Part shown: in pieces, positions 32,313 through 45,034 of the stretch | Position numbering within the stretch: position 1 is the first letter of the stretch | Layout: every line of letters begins with the position of its first letter | Source: Polytrichum commune | Taxonomy: Eukaryota; Streptophyta; Polytrichopsida; Polytrichales; Polytrichaceae | Direction of reading: 5' to 3' | Length of the DNA: 64,000 nucleotides | NCBI GenBank assembly: GCA_950295325.1 | Contig: OX485808.1 | Span: 34,743,180-34,807,179 of the forward strand | Position numbers and translations under genes: made by a program | Notes under the pieces: model-generated | What the model was told of the DNA's origin: nothing | Database searches by the model: none | Seen by the model: the letters and a program-made list of their open reading frames with translations, nothing else

Positions 32313-35300
32313 CTCACCCCCACCAAACGGAGTCGATGCCCTCATCGACTATACTCGTAGTCGGCACACCAATTCTCAAGTTGCCATCCTCTATGGTGCG
32401 GCATTGTGTTTACCTTAGGGCGCGACCCCCACAATGCATCTTCATATTTGGCATAGTCCCAAAGGTGTCGTTCCTAGGTGGTCCGTTAGCGATCTTGGAT
32501 CTCTCCTCCAAGGACCTAAACTACACTAGACCCACCTACTTTGGGACTCACTTGGGTTGCCCCTCCTTTGGGGCCTCCCCCGTTAGGCTCCACTAGCCTA
32601 ACATGACACATCTAGGCGAGACCTCAACGCTTCCACTAAGTTGTCTCGGTTGCAACTCCGAGATGGCTTTCCATTGTTAAGCCATGCCTCGATCGCACGG
32701 GGGTGATGCCAAGTCCCGCCCGACTCGGTTCCCACTTTGCTCTTTCGAGACATGGGTTCATGACTCCCATGCGCCAACTTTCGTTCGCTCGCGGGTAGCA
32801 CTTTTATGAGCACGCGCCATCACCTTGTCCCCGCCCGGACAAGCCCACAACTAAGAAGTTTCTTGGTTTTATCCAAGGCCCCTCCAAGCCATGGCCCCCA
32901 ATTACTCGGCTTACCCAACCTAGTTTGGCATATCTATTCCCCCTCTTCCATTAACCAAGCACAAGTACAAGACTAGGACCTCATCTCATACTTTTCTCTT
33001 TGCACCACTAAAGTTTGGACTTTATTCTCTCAAGCCAAAGATCAAGTTCATGTTGTGGAGCAATTAGCCTCGAAGCTAAGTGTGCTACTAGCGTCTCTCC
33101 CCCACTAAAGGAGATTGATGTCCTCATCAATGCCTACGCTTCATTTTATTGGAATGTCTAGCCTTAGTTTCTTCAAAGTGCTTTACCAATTCCTTGCCGT
33201 TCATCATGTCCCTTTTCATTTGGGCTTCCTACACTTGAGGATGCCCTCTTACCTCATGTTCCAAATGACGTCCACAAGGTCGGGAGGTGGCCTAATCACT
33301 TGCTTGTGATCGGGCCACAAGGTGTCGTCCTTAAATGGCTTTAGGAATGAGACATAAAATGTCGGATGCACTTTGATCTCGGGCGGTAATTCCAAATTAT
33401 ACATGTCCTTGAACATTTGTTCCACAATGGAAAACGAAGCTCCAATTTTGGACATGAACTTTGGAGTGAGGCCTTCCGGCTAAGTGAAGTTGTTCACATT
33501 CAACAACACCTTTTGGCCCACCTCATTCTCCACTTCGCGTCTTCCGGCATTCACTTGCACTTCGTAGCACCTTCGGGCTTTCTCCACCAACAACTTGGTC
33601 AACTTCAAGATTTGTTTACCATCCTTGGCCAAGTCCTCACCATCTTGGTTGAACTCTAGTGTTGAATGTGCCCCCTCGAGAGCTAGGTTAATAGGTTGGA
33701 GCGCATCCACTCCATAAGCCACCACGAAAGACCACCCGTTGGTAGCCAAGTGCGTGGCTACATTGCAATTACACTCCGCTCGACCCACATAGTCCGCCCA
33801 ATCTCCTTGGTCCGCCCCCACCAAGTTCCTCAAGCATTGCTTCAAGACTCCATTCACACGCTCCGCTTTCCCATCCATTTGGGAATGTAAGGCCGTGCTA
33901 AACCTTAGTTTCATTCCGACCTCCTTAGAGAAATGCATTGAAAATGCACTTGTGAACTTTGGATCTTGATCCCACACAATCACTCTCGGCAACCCGTGGT
34001 GCCTCAACCATCCTTTGAGAAAAGACTATGCGGTCTCCAACGCGGTGGCGGTTCCCACAATCGGCACCATGTGTGCCAACTTGGCCAAACGCTCTACCAT
34101 CAACAAGATGGCATCATACCCATGTGACTCCGGCAAACTTGTGATCCAGTCCATGCACATACTATGTCATGGTCCCGGCGGGATAGACAACGGTTGCAAG
34201 AAACCGCCTTGCTTTTGGTAAGAGGCTCGGGTCACTTGGCACTTCATCCAAGCCTTCACAAAGTGGGTTATATCCTCTTTTATGCACTGCCAATGGTACC
34301 TCCTTGACACCATTCTACGGCGGTTTTTTCTTTCTCCTCTATGGCCGGCAATAGGACTATCATATTCCTCCTTCAAAACCAATAGCCTCAACTTGCCTTG
34401 TGGCACATACACCCGACTTTGTTTACACTTGAACAATCCGTCCACCAACTTAACCTCCTTGAGCACCTTGCTCTTGCGAAGCTCACCTAAAAGCATTTGT
34501 GCTTTGGGGTAGTAAATTTACCCCTCCCGTATCTTGCATCACAAGTTTCCTTCGCCGGCACACATTAGCCACAAGGTTTGGATGGTTCTCATTGCTTGGA
34601 ACTCTTCCCGTCTACTTAGCGCATCCGGCACCACATTTCCACGGTCCAGTTTGTGGATTAGATCCACCTTCATAAGCGCCAAGCTATCATGCCAACGCAA
34701 TGACTTGGCGCTCACTTGCGCTTGTATGTCAAAATACTTTTAGGACACATTGTCCTTGTAGACCTTTACTTTGTGCGACCCCAACTAGTGTCGCCACATC
34801 TTCAAGTAATGCACTACCGCAAAGAAGTTCTTTGTCATGAGTTGGTTGTCTTCTTTGACAACCATCGAGCTTCATGCTCGCATATGCAATGGCCATCCAT
34901 CTTACACATAATCCACCATTGGCAAAATCACTCACCCCCGTATGCACCTCAAATGGTTTGTCAAGCTCCGCGAACTTGAGTACGGGCGGCGAAGAGAACT
35001 TGGCCTTAAGCTCCCCAAAGACTCGTGACAAACATCATCCCACTCTTGGGATAGCCATTTCTTCCACAAGTCGAACCATCGAGCTTCATGCTCTCATATG
35101 CAATGGCCATCCATCTTGCATCAACATCCGCCAATGGTAAAGTCACTCGCCCCCCGTATGCACCTCAAAAGGTTTTTCAAGCTCCGCGAACTTGAACACG
35201 GGTGGTAAAGAGGAACTTGGTTTTAAGCTCCTCAAAGACTTGGTGGCAAGGCTCATCCCACTCTTGGGATAGCCATTTCTTGCACAAGTTGGACAAGCTT

Positions 35301-37332
35301 TTACAACCATGGAGCTTAATGCTCCCATAAGCAATGGTCATCCATCTTGGATCAACATCCGCCAATGGTAAAGTCCTTCGCCTTCATGTGCACCTCAACA
35401 TGCTCATGAAAACCCGGAAATTTAACCACATCTTGTGAAGAGAACTTGCTCTTGAGCTCCCCAAAGGCTTGGTGACAAGGCTCATCCCACTCTTGGGATA
35501 GCCATTTTTTCCAACATGTTAACTAAGGTTCTAGCAACCTTAGAAAAACCATGAATGAAGTGGTGGTAGTAGTTGGCTAGGCCAACAAATGACCTAAGCC
35601 CTTTTCTTGAGTCAAGGGCCAATTCTCTTTTTGGATTGCCTTGACATTCTTCATGTTCGTCCACCAACTTCCTTTGTCACCACATACCTCAAGAACTCAA
35701 TCTCTCGTTGAGCAAAGTTATTTTTCACTTCTTGGCGGTAACTTTTTGGGCAACACATTGGTGAATACATCCTTGTATCTCACCAACATCCCACCAATGT
35801 GGTTTGGAGGAGGCCCATCTTTCCTAGCCTCCCTATACATTCCTTGGAGTTGCTCCAATTGAACCACGACCATTATGTTTTCTATTTTTCATTTGGTCCA
35901 TTAAGACCAAATTCAACTTGGGTCCTCCTACCATAGGAGTCCTTGTCAATTTGAACTTCAATTCTTTTCCATTATGACACATCATAATGCACCGCAAGCT
36001 CACCGGCTTGCACCTCACATCTATCATGTGAGTTTCAAAGTAGGTGGCCTTCACAATGACATGCATTTCATCTATTTCACATGGTGTGAAATTTTGACAA
36101 AAATCCAATGTCCCACATTGAAAGGTTACATGCATCGCGGCCTCCTTTGTCTCATGTGGTTCGCCCTTTCCAAACCGCACCTTGGTGGGCTTGCCCGCTC
36201 TATCAATCGGCAAGCCCCAACTCCCTTGTGAATTTTGGGCTCAAGAAGGAATGGTTTGCCTCTTTGTCAACCCATGAGACATTTCTCCCATTCATTTGAG
36301 CCTCAAGGTACAAAAGACTTGGCCTCGGCTTAAGGCTACTAGCCTTGGCCACAATGCCATCGTCTTACATTTGGTCCTCCGCAACTTGGCTTGGCTTGGT
36401 CCGCAAAGCCAACTTTAAACAATTCGTCCGCGGGACAAATTGGTTTGGTGCCACAAAACCAATTTCTAATAGTTTGTCCGCAAAACAAACATGTTTTGCC
36501 TTGGTAGCACAAAGCCACCTTCCCACACTCCGTCCGCGGCACAAACATGAATTGCCTTGGTAGGACAAACCCACCTCCCAACATTCCGTCCGCGGCACAA
36601 GTATGATTTGCTTTGGAAGCATAAACCACCTTTCAACATTCCGTCCGCGGCACCAACATGTTTTGCCTAAGTAAAATGGACCAAACAATTTGCACTCATT
36701 TCTTTGGGACCTACTTTGGCTAAAGCCACTTGTGGTGATGCGCCGCCAAACTTCTCTTTGGGACCATCGGCTTCAATGCTCTTGCAAACTTGATGGTCCC
36801 CACCATGTCCTCAAGAAGCCTTGGGGACTTAAACAGGGCATCCACCACCCGCTTTTAAAACCCCACCTAAAAGGATGCATTTCTTAGAAAACTCGTCCGT
36901 TTTAGGTGTATCCTTCATTTGTGCGTTTGAATAGCACACATAGGCCTTAAGAGGCCCCGGGTGCCTCATTAGCACCAAATTCATTCCAACATCAATACCT
37001 TACAAGCATTTCGAATTGGAATTTAAATCCAACATAAATGCCCTCCAAGGTTTTGGGTGCTTTCGGTATTCTAGGCCCCAAATGTTTTTTGAGGTTTGCG
37101 GGAGCCCTTTTCAAAGCACTCCTCCATTTTCCTTACCAAATCCACCCTCATGCCCACCATTGTCATTAGAACCAATGGTATGGTCAAATTCCACTTGCAC
37201 ATGATCCTTGTTCCAATTTGAGCCTCACAACCTTTTGGAAACCCCGGGCTCACCATCATAACCCGCATTTTTGATAGCCATGTTTCCCTCGAAGTGCGAG
37301 CTCAAAACTTGGAACCCTGCTCTGATACCAAA

Positions 37333-38310
37333 TGTCGCAACCCTTGCTAGCCCCCCTTGACAATCTTGCCAATTTTCAATTCTAGCAAAGGTTACGAGTG
37401 CTAACCATTCGCATTCCGCCATGCTAATGATTAGCTCCTCCTACCCCGGACCTTATAGTTCATAGGAGGGAACCAACCCTCCTACTTTGCTTTCGGGACT
37501 CACCCCTTAATCGGTAACCCATTCCTAGATGTGGACTTCCATCCATGGAAGTCCAATCCCATGTTGATCATCGCGTTGCCGGAGCAACACTACAACAACC
37601 CGAACCATACTAGGCAACTATAGCCTCACAATGGGCCAATGCCCATGGAGGCCTTGCCGTTCGGCCTCGGGTGGGTGAGGCCACAGCACCTCACCCATAT
37701 AAGCCTCTAGGACTTCACGCGGGGCCCCTACCCCACCGTCAACCAACCTCTTGTCTCTCTACCAAGAGTTGGGGCCAAGTGGACATTTTCCTTTAGCTGC
37801 TGGGCCTAGAACCCCCCCCCCCAGCAGCTTCAGACCATCATAACTTCCTTGTATGATGTCCGATCATAACAACCAACCACTCCATCCTCATCTACGCGTC
37901 ACGTAGATGCCGATGGACTCCTCACTTGCCCCATTTGAGCAAGTCTTGAGGAAGTTATGCCTGTTTGAACCTTGGCAGTCACGGGAATCACTCCCAGGCA
38001 CTGCTGTACCAGGGCGCTGTCCCGGGACAGCGCCCCACTCAAATGGCAATAACTCCTAGCTCACACCTCCGATTGAGGTGTTCTTGAGCTTTCTAGAATC
38101 ACCACGCCATGAGCTACGCATAACTCATGGCTTTACCCTTGTGCCTCCTAATATTCGTGGGTGGGAGGCGTTCCCAACGCCCGGGGCCCTCACCCACACT
38201 AGGATCACTTGGGCCCTCTCACCAACGGCGCCACAAGTCCCGGGTGTCACTCCGGGGTCCCCCTTGTGCCCATGGTGTTTCGGGCACTCCTCATGGAGAG
38301 GTGCGCGACA
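37333..38310 (-). repeat. 5' LTR of the Gypsy element
   Basis: 978 bp, matching the other LTR almost base for base. Two bases separate it from the tRNA-Met primer site. Confidence 0.88.
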
Positions 38311-38402
38311 GGGGGGGGCGGACGGTGGGGAACGGGAGCGGACGGTGGGGAACGGGGGCGAACGGGGGTTGGGAACGGAGGCGGACAGGGGGGCGGACGG
38401 GC
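38311..38402. repeat. Satellite D, distal part
   Basis: Continues the G-rich array (gcggacggtggggaacggg) on the far side of the LTR element and joins the right terminal region. Confidence 0.85.
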
Positions 38403-38634
38403 TCTAGTAAAATTTTCCCCACTTTACCTTTACTTTGCTGACATGTCATCACACGTGGACATTGTAAATCCTACGTGTCATAAATGGGTTAATGTAATTA
38501 CACAAAAAAATCGGTAAAATTCAAGTCCGTCAGGATAAAGACAGCATCCGGCATAATGTCGTGACGGATACGTGTCGTGACGGCACGACATTATGCCGGG
38601 ATTACCCTCCGTCACGACACAATAGACAACCCTG
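38403..38634. repeat. Right terminal region of the 23 kb hAT element
   Basis: It contains a 16 bp perfect inverted repeat: CCGGCATAATGTCGTG at 38548-38563, with its complement at 38584-38599 around a loop with another GTCGTGACGG. Then ccgtcacgacacaatag and the terminus acaaccctg ending at 38634. It differs from the left end beyond the terminus except for the GTCGTGACGG-type motifs. Confidence 0.88.
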
Positions 38635-38642
38635 CCCTTTAA
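38635..38642. repeat. Target-site duplication, right half
   Basis: ccctttaa, identical to 15557-15564. Confidence 0.93.
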
Positions 38643-40745
38643 GAGGTCCTAGTTAATTGAAGCAGTTGTTCTGTATGTTTCTGTCCATACTTACAGTGAT
38701 GTGGCTGGGGATATGATGGTGGCCTAAATTGGAATGCAAATCTTTTGTTACAGAGAGAAATGATTTGTAAGAACATCATAAGCATTGCTGGTAACCAGTT
38801 TAGGGTTTAAGGGTTTTTCCGAGAGGTCATACTCTACCAAATAATACTTTGCTGAAGGTCCTGGTCAATTCAATTGAAGTGGTCGTCTTACATATTTCTG
38901 TCCTTGCTTCCAGCGATGTGCCTCCAGTCAAACTGCTTGTGACTATTGTACTGTTTGTAGGATTTGATTAGAATTTTGCCTTTGGTTTCGTTTAGGTTTA
39001 TTTCCTTAGGTTCTTCTACTCTTGCAGCAACTGTGAACTACACAGATTATCCCAATTAGTGCATGTAAGAATTCGAAGTTACGCAGTGCAATAGCGTTTT
39101 ACTCAGGAGTTCAATTTTGACTCACCAAAGTTCAATAGGTTGTTCAGACAAAAAGCAAGGTCTGTTCAGTGGTATTGAGGGTGGGGGGTTCACAAGGAAA
39201 TCCACCTGGGCATTTGGCAAGGGCGACGGCGGAACTGGCCAATTTCCCGATCAGTTTGGCAACTTGCTGTTGGCAGCGGGACTGGCATCTGGCGTTGTGG
39301 CATCAGGACAACACCAACTCCCGGTGCAGGAACAGCGACAATACTTGAAGCTTTTTTGATCCACTGCACTCACGGTGACAACACTCGGCGTTTTTGGGAT
39401 CCCTTTCTGTCTGTATGTGTGTCGAGAAATCTGCTCATCCCTATGTGTATCTCTGTCTTCGGTGATTCCTTCTCATGGTTCCGAGGATGCGGGATCTTGC
39501 CCGGTCTCAACAGGTGAAGCTGACCCTTGCTAGCCTCATGTACTTCGCAATAAACCGCAATATAGTGTCACCAACACTAAATGTTAACCCAACATTATTT
39601 GTCAGTCTTTGCAAAATATTTTTGGAGATTACAGGTCTACACTGTTGCATTTACGTTCACTTCAAGTGGAGTTTCATCCCAGTTTCAGTCATCCATGACA
39701 ATATTTCATCACAAGCTGCTGACAAGAGAAGGTATGGTTTTGGCCAATGGATGAACTCATCCATCATCCATGACAATATTTTGCTCACGTATTCATAAGA
39801 AGTGTCATCCGAAAAGTTACTATAGTGACATAAAATATCATATGACACTAAATATCATATTTAGCGCAGCTTTCCAAAAAAAAAAGGGGCCACATGTCAG
39901 AAATTCTTCTTCAAGCAGGTGGTAAACATAATTTATTTTAATTTTTAAAGGTGGAAAAAATGGGGATTTACAAGTGCAAAAGGCGTCATGGTGGAGAAAA
40001 CTAGGGGGAGGTGGTGGGCATGGACCTTAGGTGGCGACATGGCATGTGCAAATGGACAAAGTAGGATAAGTTGATTAAAAAGAAATAAAATCATATTTTC
40101 ATTAAAGTGCTCCATGAGACATGATGGCGGGTTATTTACTGGGAGCCAATGAACATGGGCATGGGTATACATGCATGTGGCAAGTCAAAACGGGCATGGG
40201 CATATGGGGTTGGGTTCATCCGGGATACAATGCACATGTCCAAAGCTAATGGACTACGTGCTCAAAAGATGCTAACCATTTTAGGTTCAATAGTCAACAT
40301 GATTGGGGGAGGGGACCTACATCATCACTTAATGAGCAAGAAATCTTCACTTTGATCATGAATAAGTGACTCATATGAGCTCCGAAAATCATGAGGCAAA
40401 TGACAACAGGCACAATTTAGATTTTGTTAACCATCTTGCAATAATTGAGTGTTTCATATCCTTTCAAGAAGTGGGTGCAGATAGACAAGTATTCAACTCA
40501 CACACAATCTACCTTACGACTTGTGATTTATGATGCAAATGCTGTGCACTGATGACAGGTGGAGTAGCTACCTAGACTGGATTCGTGAATATTGTTGCAC
40601 TTGTTGTGGCTGCTGTTGCCATTGTCGTTTTTTGGAATATATATATGTTGTTGACTAAATTACCTGCAAGAGATTCTCCTGCAGGTATGCTTTACTTATT
40701 TCAACAATGCTTGAAGTTAATGATCATTGCATGCACACAGAACCA
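38643..40745. other. Host DNA right of the transposon, possible exon remnants
   Basis: 38643-38700 completes the host repeat unit cut at 15556; a diverged second unit follows at about 38805-38925. 39117-39359 is open for 80 codons (with GGGFTRKSTWAFGKG and FGNLLLAAGLASG) and looks protein-like. About 40576-40684 would encode a hydrophobic segment (NIVALVVAAVAIVVF) and ends at a possible donor, CAG/GTATGC. These may be exons of one host gene with a membrane segment, but I could not join them. 39630-39870 is a diverged repeat of 45535-45795. Confidence 0.3.
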
Positions 40746-40747
40746 TA

Positions 40748-42024
40748 CAGTCTAACCTTGATAATGTCACACCATCCGTTTCACCAAAAAGAGTGATATA
40801 AACAAGGTGTGACATATTTGATAATGTCACATTCTGAAGATTTGTGCATAATGTGATATTATCAAAAAAATAGGTAGAAAATCAAAATAAAATTACAATG
40901 TAAAAAAGAAAATAACAAATACGAGACTTCAATGTTTTTGAATGTAAAATCTAATTCAAAATTGTGAATAACAACAAGAGCACATCATAATGTGTCATTG
41001 AGATAAGGTAAAGACCTCTCACTAGAGACAAAGAAGCTTCTAATGTCACATTGTTTTGTTGATGTTAAATGTGCAACACCAATTCTAATGAGATTGTCAT
41101 GGATTTTTTCCATTTCTAACAACTCCAGAGTGTTGAAAATCTGAGAACCTTGGCTAGCCATAAAATTCAAAACATCTTTAGCATATTTTTGTGCATCGCT
41201 TAGCTTCACTACTTTAGACTCATCATTACTGCTATCAACAATCAATGGGTCTACTTCCATGGAACCAAGAACATGTTCGCCATCTTGCACTAATTGCACA
41301 AGCTCCTCAGTAGAATATTCCACCTCAAAATCATCTTCACCTTCCATGTTTATGTACTCCAAAGGACAAAGTATTTTCTACAGGCTTGCCTTCGACATCC
41401 AAACCCAAATTCAATGCGGCGATGAGATTGCCCAATTCCAAAGCTGCTTCCTTCATTTTGGACTTCATATGTTCATCAAAATTGTTGAGATCTGCATTCC
41501 ACTCTGTAGGCAATATGGCGGACTTTCTCCAACAATTTCTAATGGTTTGATCATCTAATTCATGCCATGCCGCCACACACCATAGCATAGCTTGAAATAG
41601 ATCAACATTCAGTTTCCCCAAATCTTCATTTGAGTTGTTATCAATTTGTTGCAAAGTCTAGGCAACAAGCTTGCGCTTATAGCACATTTTGAATGCTGCA
41701 ATCACTCCTTGATCCAAAGGCTGAACAACTGAAGTCACATTTGGTGGAAGGAACAAGATAGTGATATGGGAGAGTACAAAAGCATTAAACCCATCTATAA
41801 CTTTCTTGACCTCACCATGAATATCATCCAACCATCACATACAATCCATTCATACTTGGTATTATCACATTTACACTACGGATTTTGAAAAAAAATAGTG
41901 ACATTACCAAGGGTGATAGGGATAATAACGAGGGAGTTTTACACTATGAAAATCGGTTTCAAACTTTTAGGTGACAATATCAAGGTGTTCTATTAACAAG
42001 GGTGACATTATCAAGGTTAGACTG
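40748..42024 (-). mobile_element. Deleted pogo/Tigger-like Tc1-mariner element
   Basis: 1277 bp with perfect 23 bp inverted ends starting CAGTCTAACCTTGATAAT and TA on both sides (40746-40747 and 42025-42026). The minus strand codes for the C-terminal part of a pogo-type DDE transposase: a segment like VVQPLDQGVIAAFK (about 41740-41690), then AAWHELDDQTIRNCWRKS (in 41654-41337) and an acidic end (41362-40985). There is a stop between the first two and a frame change near 41340-41360. The N-terminal half with the DNA-binding domain is missing, so it is non-autonomous. Confidence 0.82.
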
Positions 42025-42026
42025 TA

Positions 42027-43235
42027 TAGTCTGACTCCAAGCATAAAAATTGTTCACCAAAAATCACAGACAGAAGTTGTTAAAACTCCATAAACAACAC
42101 TGTGGTCCATAGTGTAAACCGGTCCATAAACAGTACGGACGTTTTGAGATTAATCCAGCAACTGGAATGGCAGTCACACGGCTACAAAACATACCACTCA
42201 TTTTATAGGCACACACAAACCCCATTCAGCACTGATCAAATCGAGTGGAAGTTGAATTCATTCAGCCACAACCAAAATTGAGCGGCAAAGATGGTGTCAG
42301 GCGGCACTTTGTTCATGCTAAGAAAGAGTCCAGATTTGTCATAACAGATCTCACCTTTATTTTTTTACTTATGCTAGACTATAGGCGCGAGAAAGACCCA
42401 GTACAAAGACCCACCATATAAGATCGTTTTGAAGGCCTACGAGGGTAAACTCTATTGTTCAACATGAACCCTACTCTTGGTGTAGATGGTGTCAAGAAAA
42501 ACACCCTTTTGACATCCTAACCCTACCCCCCCCCCCCAAGTATGGATGATACATGTGCGATGCAAAAAATTGCAGTCATCCAACAATCATTTCAGAGTCA
42601 TGTACCCCTTATTTTCCTACTTGTGTTCAAACACACGCCTTGTTGGGTTCTTAGATCAAACCTAACCACACACCACTCAATTATAAGCATCCCTTTAAGA
42701 AATTTGACCGAATAAGGTCCACATACGATAAGTGATTGAGGGGCTGATCACACCAGCTAGTTATGACACCATCCGTCGGCATCTCCGGCTGTAATAGTGT
42801 GAAAAGTGGTGGACCGACAATCTAATTTTGAACATAGATCCCAACAATTTCACGGCAGGAACTGGACGGAAAGTTTGGCGTGATTGCCGCTCGGCACCGC
42901 CCTCCTTTTATTATGATTAGTATGTAGTATTACTATAGTATTATTATCACATATTTTCTAATGCCCAATGTACAGACTGAAACTTGTGCAGACAAGTGGG
43001 TGCAGGTACATGCGGAGCCCATTCTCTGGAGCAATTTCAGGGGCTGGTGGTAACCCAAACTATATATAATGGTGGACATAATAATGCACATCTGGACTAG
43101 AAGACCTAGACTTGGGACCTGGACCCAAGGAAGGGGTGCGCATTTGCTACTGTTGGGCTTCATCTAACAAGGCTTGGGAATCTAGGTCCCGTAGTTGAAT
43201 TATACTAGCATGCCCACACTTGTTGGTGTGGGCCA
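42027..43235. other. Host DNA with dispersed repeats
   Basis: No gene recognised. About 42600-42725 is repeated at about 46470-46580 (shared taacctaaccacacaccactc). About 43100-43195 shares gacttgggacctggaccc and following bases with 48430-48505. Confidence 0.5.
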
Positions 43236-45034
43236 CTACACTAAATATGATATTTAGTATTTGATACACTAAATACGAACGCGTACACTACATGTCAATA
43301 ACCCTATGAAAGTAAATGCTCCCTCCCCACCTGACTTCAACGAAGCCTAAAAGTTGGTTCTAAAAACACGGCCTCCACACCATCGACATTATCTAGTGCC
43401 AAGCCTAGTTTGCAAATGATGTGGCATGGCTTAAGAGTGGAGGTTTTAAGCCCCAAGCACCGACCCTCCCATCGGTACCTAGACATGAGGCAAGAATATA
43501 GAAGTTTTAAAAGTATCGCTCCCGCCCTTGTGATTGGTTGCTTTTTAGTCTTAGCTATGAGGGCATGAGGAGCTTCATTAACAAAAACCAATGGTAAGAT
43601 AGACGAGTAGTAAGGGATTGGGGGATGGGACAAAAACTATCCAACATTCATTGCTTGGTGGATAGAACCATGAACATGTGTGAAAGCTGCTTGACTAAAA
43701 CCTACTCAAAAATCTCCGGAGCAAGTTCTTGTAGGTGTATTGGGATAGCCGGATGCCTCCCCTATAACCTAGGGGCTCTACCCCGGTTTTAGAAAAGACT
43801 TTGTTTATTTGGTAAAGTCAGGTGGGGAGGGGGCATAAGTAACATCAAATGTAAACTAAATCACTAAATATCAACTATGGTAATATGTGGAAGTTACATG
43901 TTTGAATTTAGTGTTAGTAAGGATATGAAAATATTTAACAATGTTGTCAAGGAAGTTGCATACTTAGTGCTAGACTTGTGTGTGAAGGATCGGAACCTAT
44001 ATACCAGATTTAAGAAACAACTCCACAATGAACTGAAGAAACAATTTCATGGCCAAAAGATAGCACCTCTAAGCATGTCCCCTACATGTTCCTCCTTCTT
44101 GGTGTTGACCCTATACATGAAATCCGTTCTCCTACCTGGAGTGATGCACGTGATAGCCTCTAATTTCCAAGGGACGTTGTTCCTTTTGTTAAAGTTGGTG
44201 CAAATCGGGCCATAACCGGTCACTCATCCAAGTGGAGGCATTTCCAACAATTTTGTTGCATTCTCTATTCATGCATATGACATTTCATCCATAACCTATA
44301 ATCTATGTCCACGAGCATACCGCTTTCTGAACTTGTCATCCACTCTCCTCCCGATTGTTATCTAGTCCATAAAGTCTCCAAACCTTGCAAGGGGTCTTGC
44401 ATTTCACAAGGCAATGATGAAGGGCTTCCTTGATGTCATGCTTGCAATGCTGGATGTGCCATGCACTTAAAGCATGCCCACACTTGCTGGTGGGAGGGCT
44501 AGTCGTAGGCCCCCACCAGCAGGGAGCCACTTTTCTTCCGAAATTCGGCAGCGGCAATGACTGGGGGCAAGGTTTGCGCCACTCACCTGTTCGCAGGCAA
44601 TTTCGTAACTTTTCGGAAAAAAACAATTTGTACTATTAGCACCAATTTACTGTGAAGTCACGAACTTCAACCAGGTTAGGCCTCAAACTCACCGGCTCAT
44701 CTTGGTAACATTGGGAACCGAATTACTGTGAAGTTGCAACCTTCAACCGGGTTAGGCCTCAACACTAAATTTCAATTATTTGATAATTAGTGTCAGACAT
44801 AAATGCGCCACCACCTTCCCTACTAGCCGCTCGCCTTCTCCTTTTATCATTGTTACTTTTATTTTCATATCCTTACTAACACTAAATTTGTGCATGTGAT
44901 TTCCACATATTACCATAGTTGAAATTTAGTGTTTGACTTCATAGTTAATTTTACTTACTTTCATAGGGTTAGTGATATTTAGTGTATGCGTTTGTATTTA
45001 GTGTATCTAACACTAAAGATCATATTTAGTGTAG
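43236..45034. mobile_element. Foldback element with long inverted arms
   Basis: The left arm 43236-43318 (ctacactaaatatgat ...) matches the complement of about 44950-45034, and the inner left arm about 43840-43930 matches the complement of about 44868-44945. Together the arms are about 170 bp, split on the left by a nested element. Between the arms a plus-strand frame at 43877-44215 (112 codons) has no recognisable family. No transposase is seen. Confidence 0.65.
43319..43833. mobile_element. MITE nested in the foldback arm
   Basis: The ends are ctccctccccacctgactt and its near-perfect complement aagtcaggtggggaggggg. About 515 bp without coding sequence. Removing it restores the alignment of the two foldback arms, which shows the order of insertion. 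Confidence 0.7.

Larger units (their letters stand above)
31332..38310 (-). mobile_element. Ty3/Gypsy LTR retrotransposon (fossil, young, broken)
   Basis: Two nearly identical LTRs (31332-32312 and 37333-38310, TG...CA) enclose about 5 kb. The primer site beside 37332 reads tggtatcagagc on the minus strand, matching initiator tRNA-Met, so the element runs right to left. Recognisable remains in order from the 5' side: a gag-proximal region with a 63 bp tandem repeat (about 36400-36670), protease-like region (about 35830-36210), RT/RNase H remains (about 34730-35670), zinc-finger and integrase regions (about 33480-34500), and a chromodomain-like end (33249-33455). The coding region is broken in many places. 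It sits inside satellite D, with G-runs on both sides as the likely target duplication. The few LTR differences, mostly a poly-C length change, point to recent insertion. Confidence 0.88.
15565..38634 (-). mobile_element. 23 kb hAT-type transposon with cargo (copy 2)
   Basis: The left end CAGGGTTGTCTATCG and the reverse complement of the right end, CAGGGTTGTCTATTG, share 13 terminal bases and then related CG-rich motifs. An exact 8 bp duplication flanks the element. CAGGG ends and 8 bp duplications are hAT hallmarks, and the encoded transposase is hAT. The order is: left end, satellite A, kinase module, satellite B, cargo module with MITE and repeats, satellite C, RING gene, transposase, satellite D split by an LTR element, right end. 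Without the 6,979 bp LTR element it would be about 16 kb, still several times the usual few kilobases of hAT elements. The transposase frame is intact, so mobility in the recent past is plausible. Confidence 0.92.

Noticed and set aside
32080-32596. Plus-strand open frames in and next to the LTRs (also 38078-38441)
   Set aside because: The same sequence occurs in both LTRs, it is antisense to the element, and it shows no protein motif.
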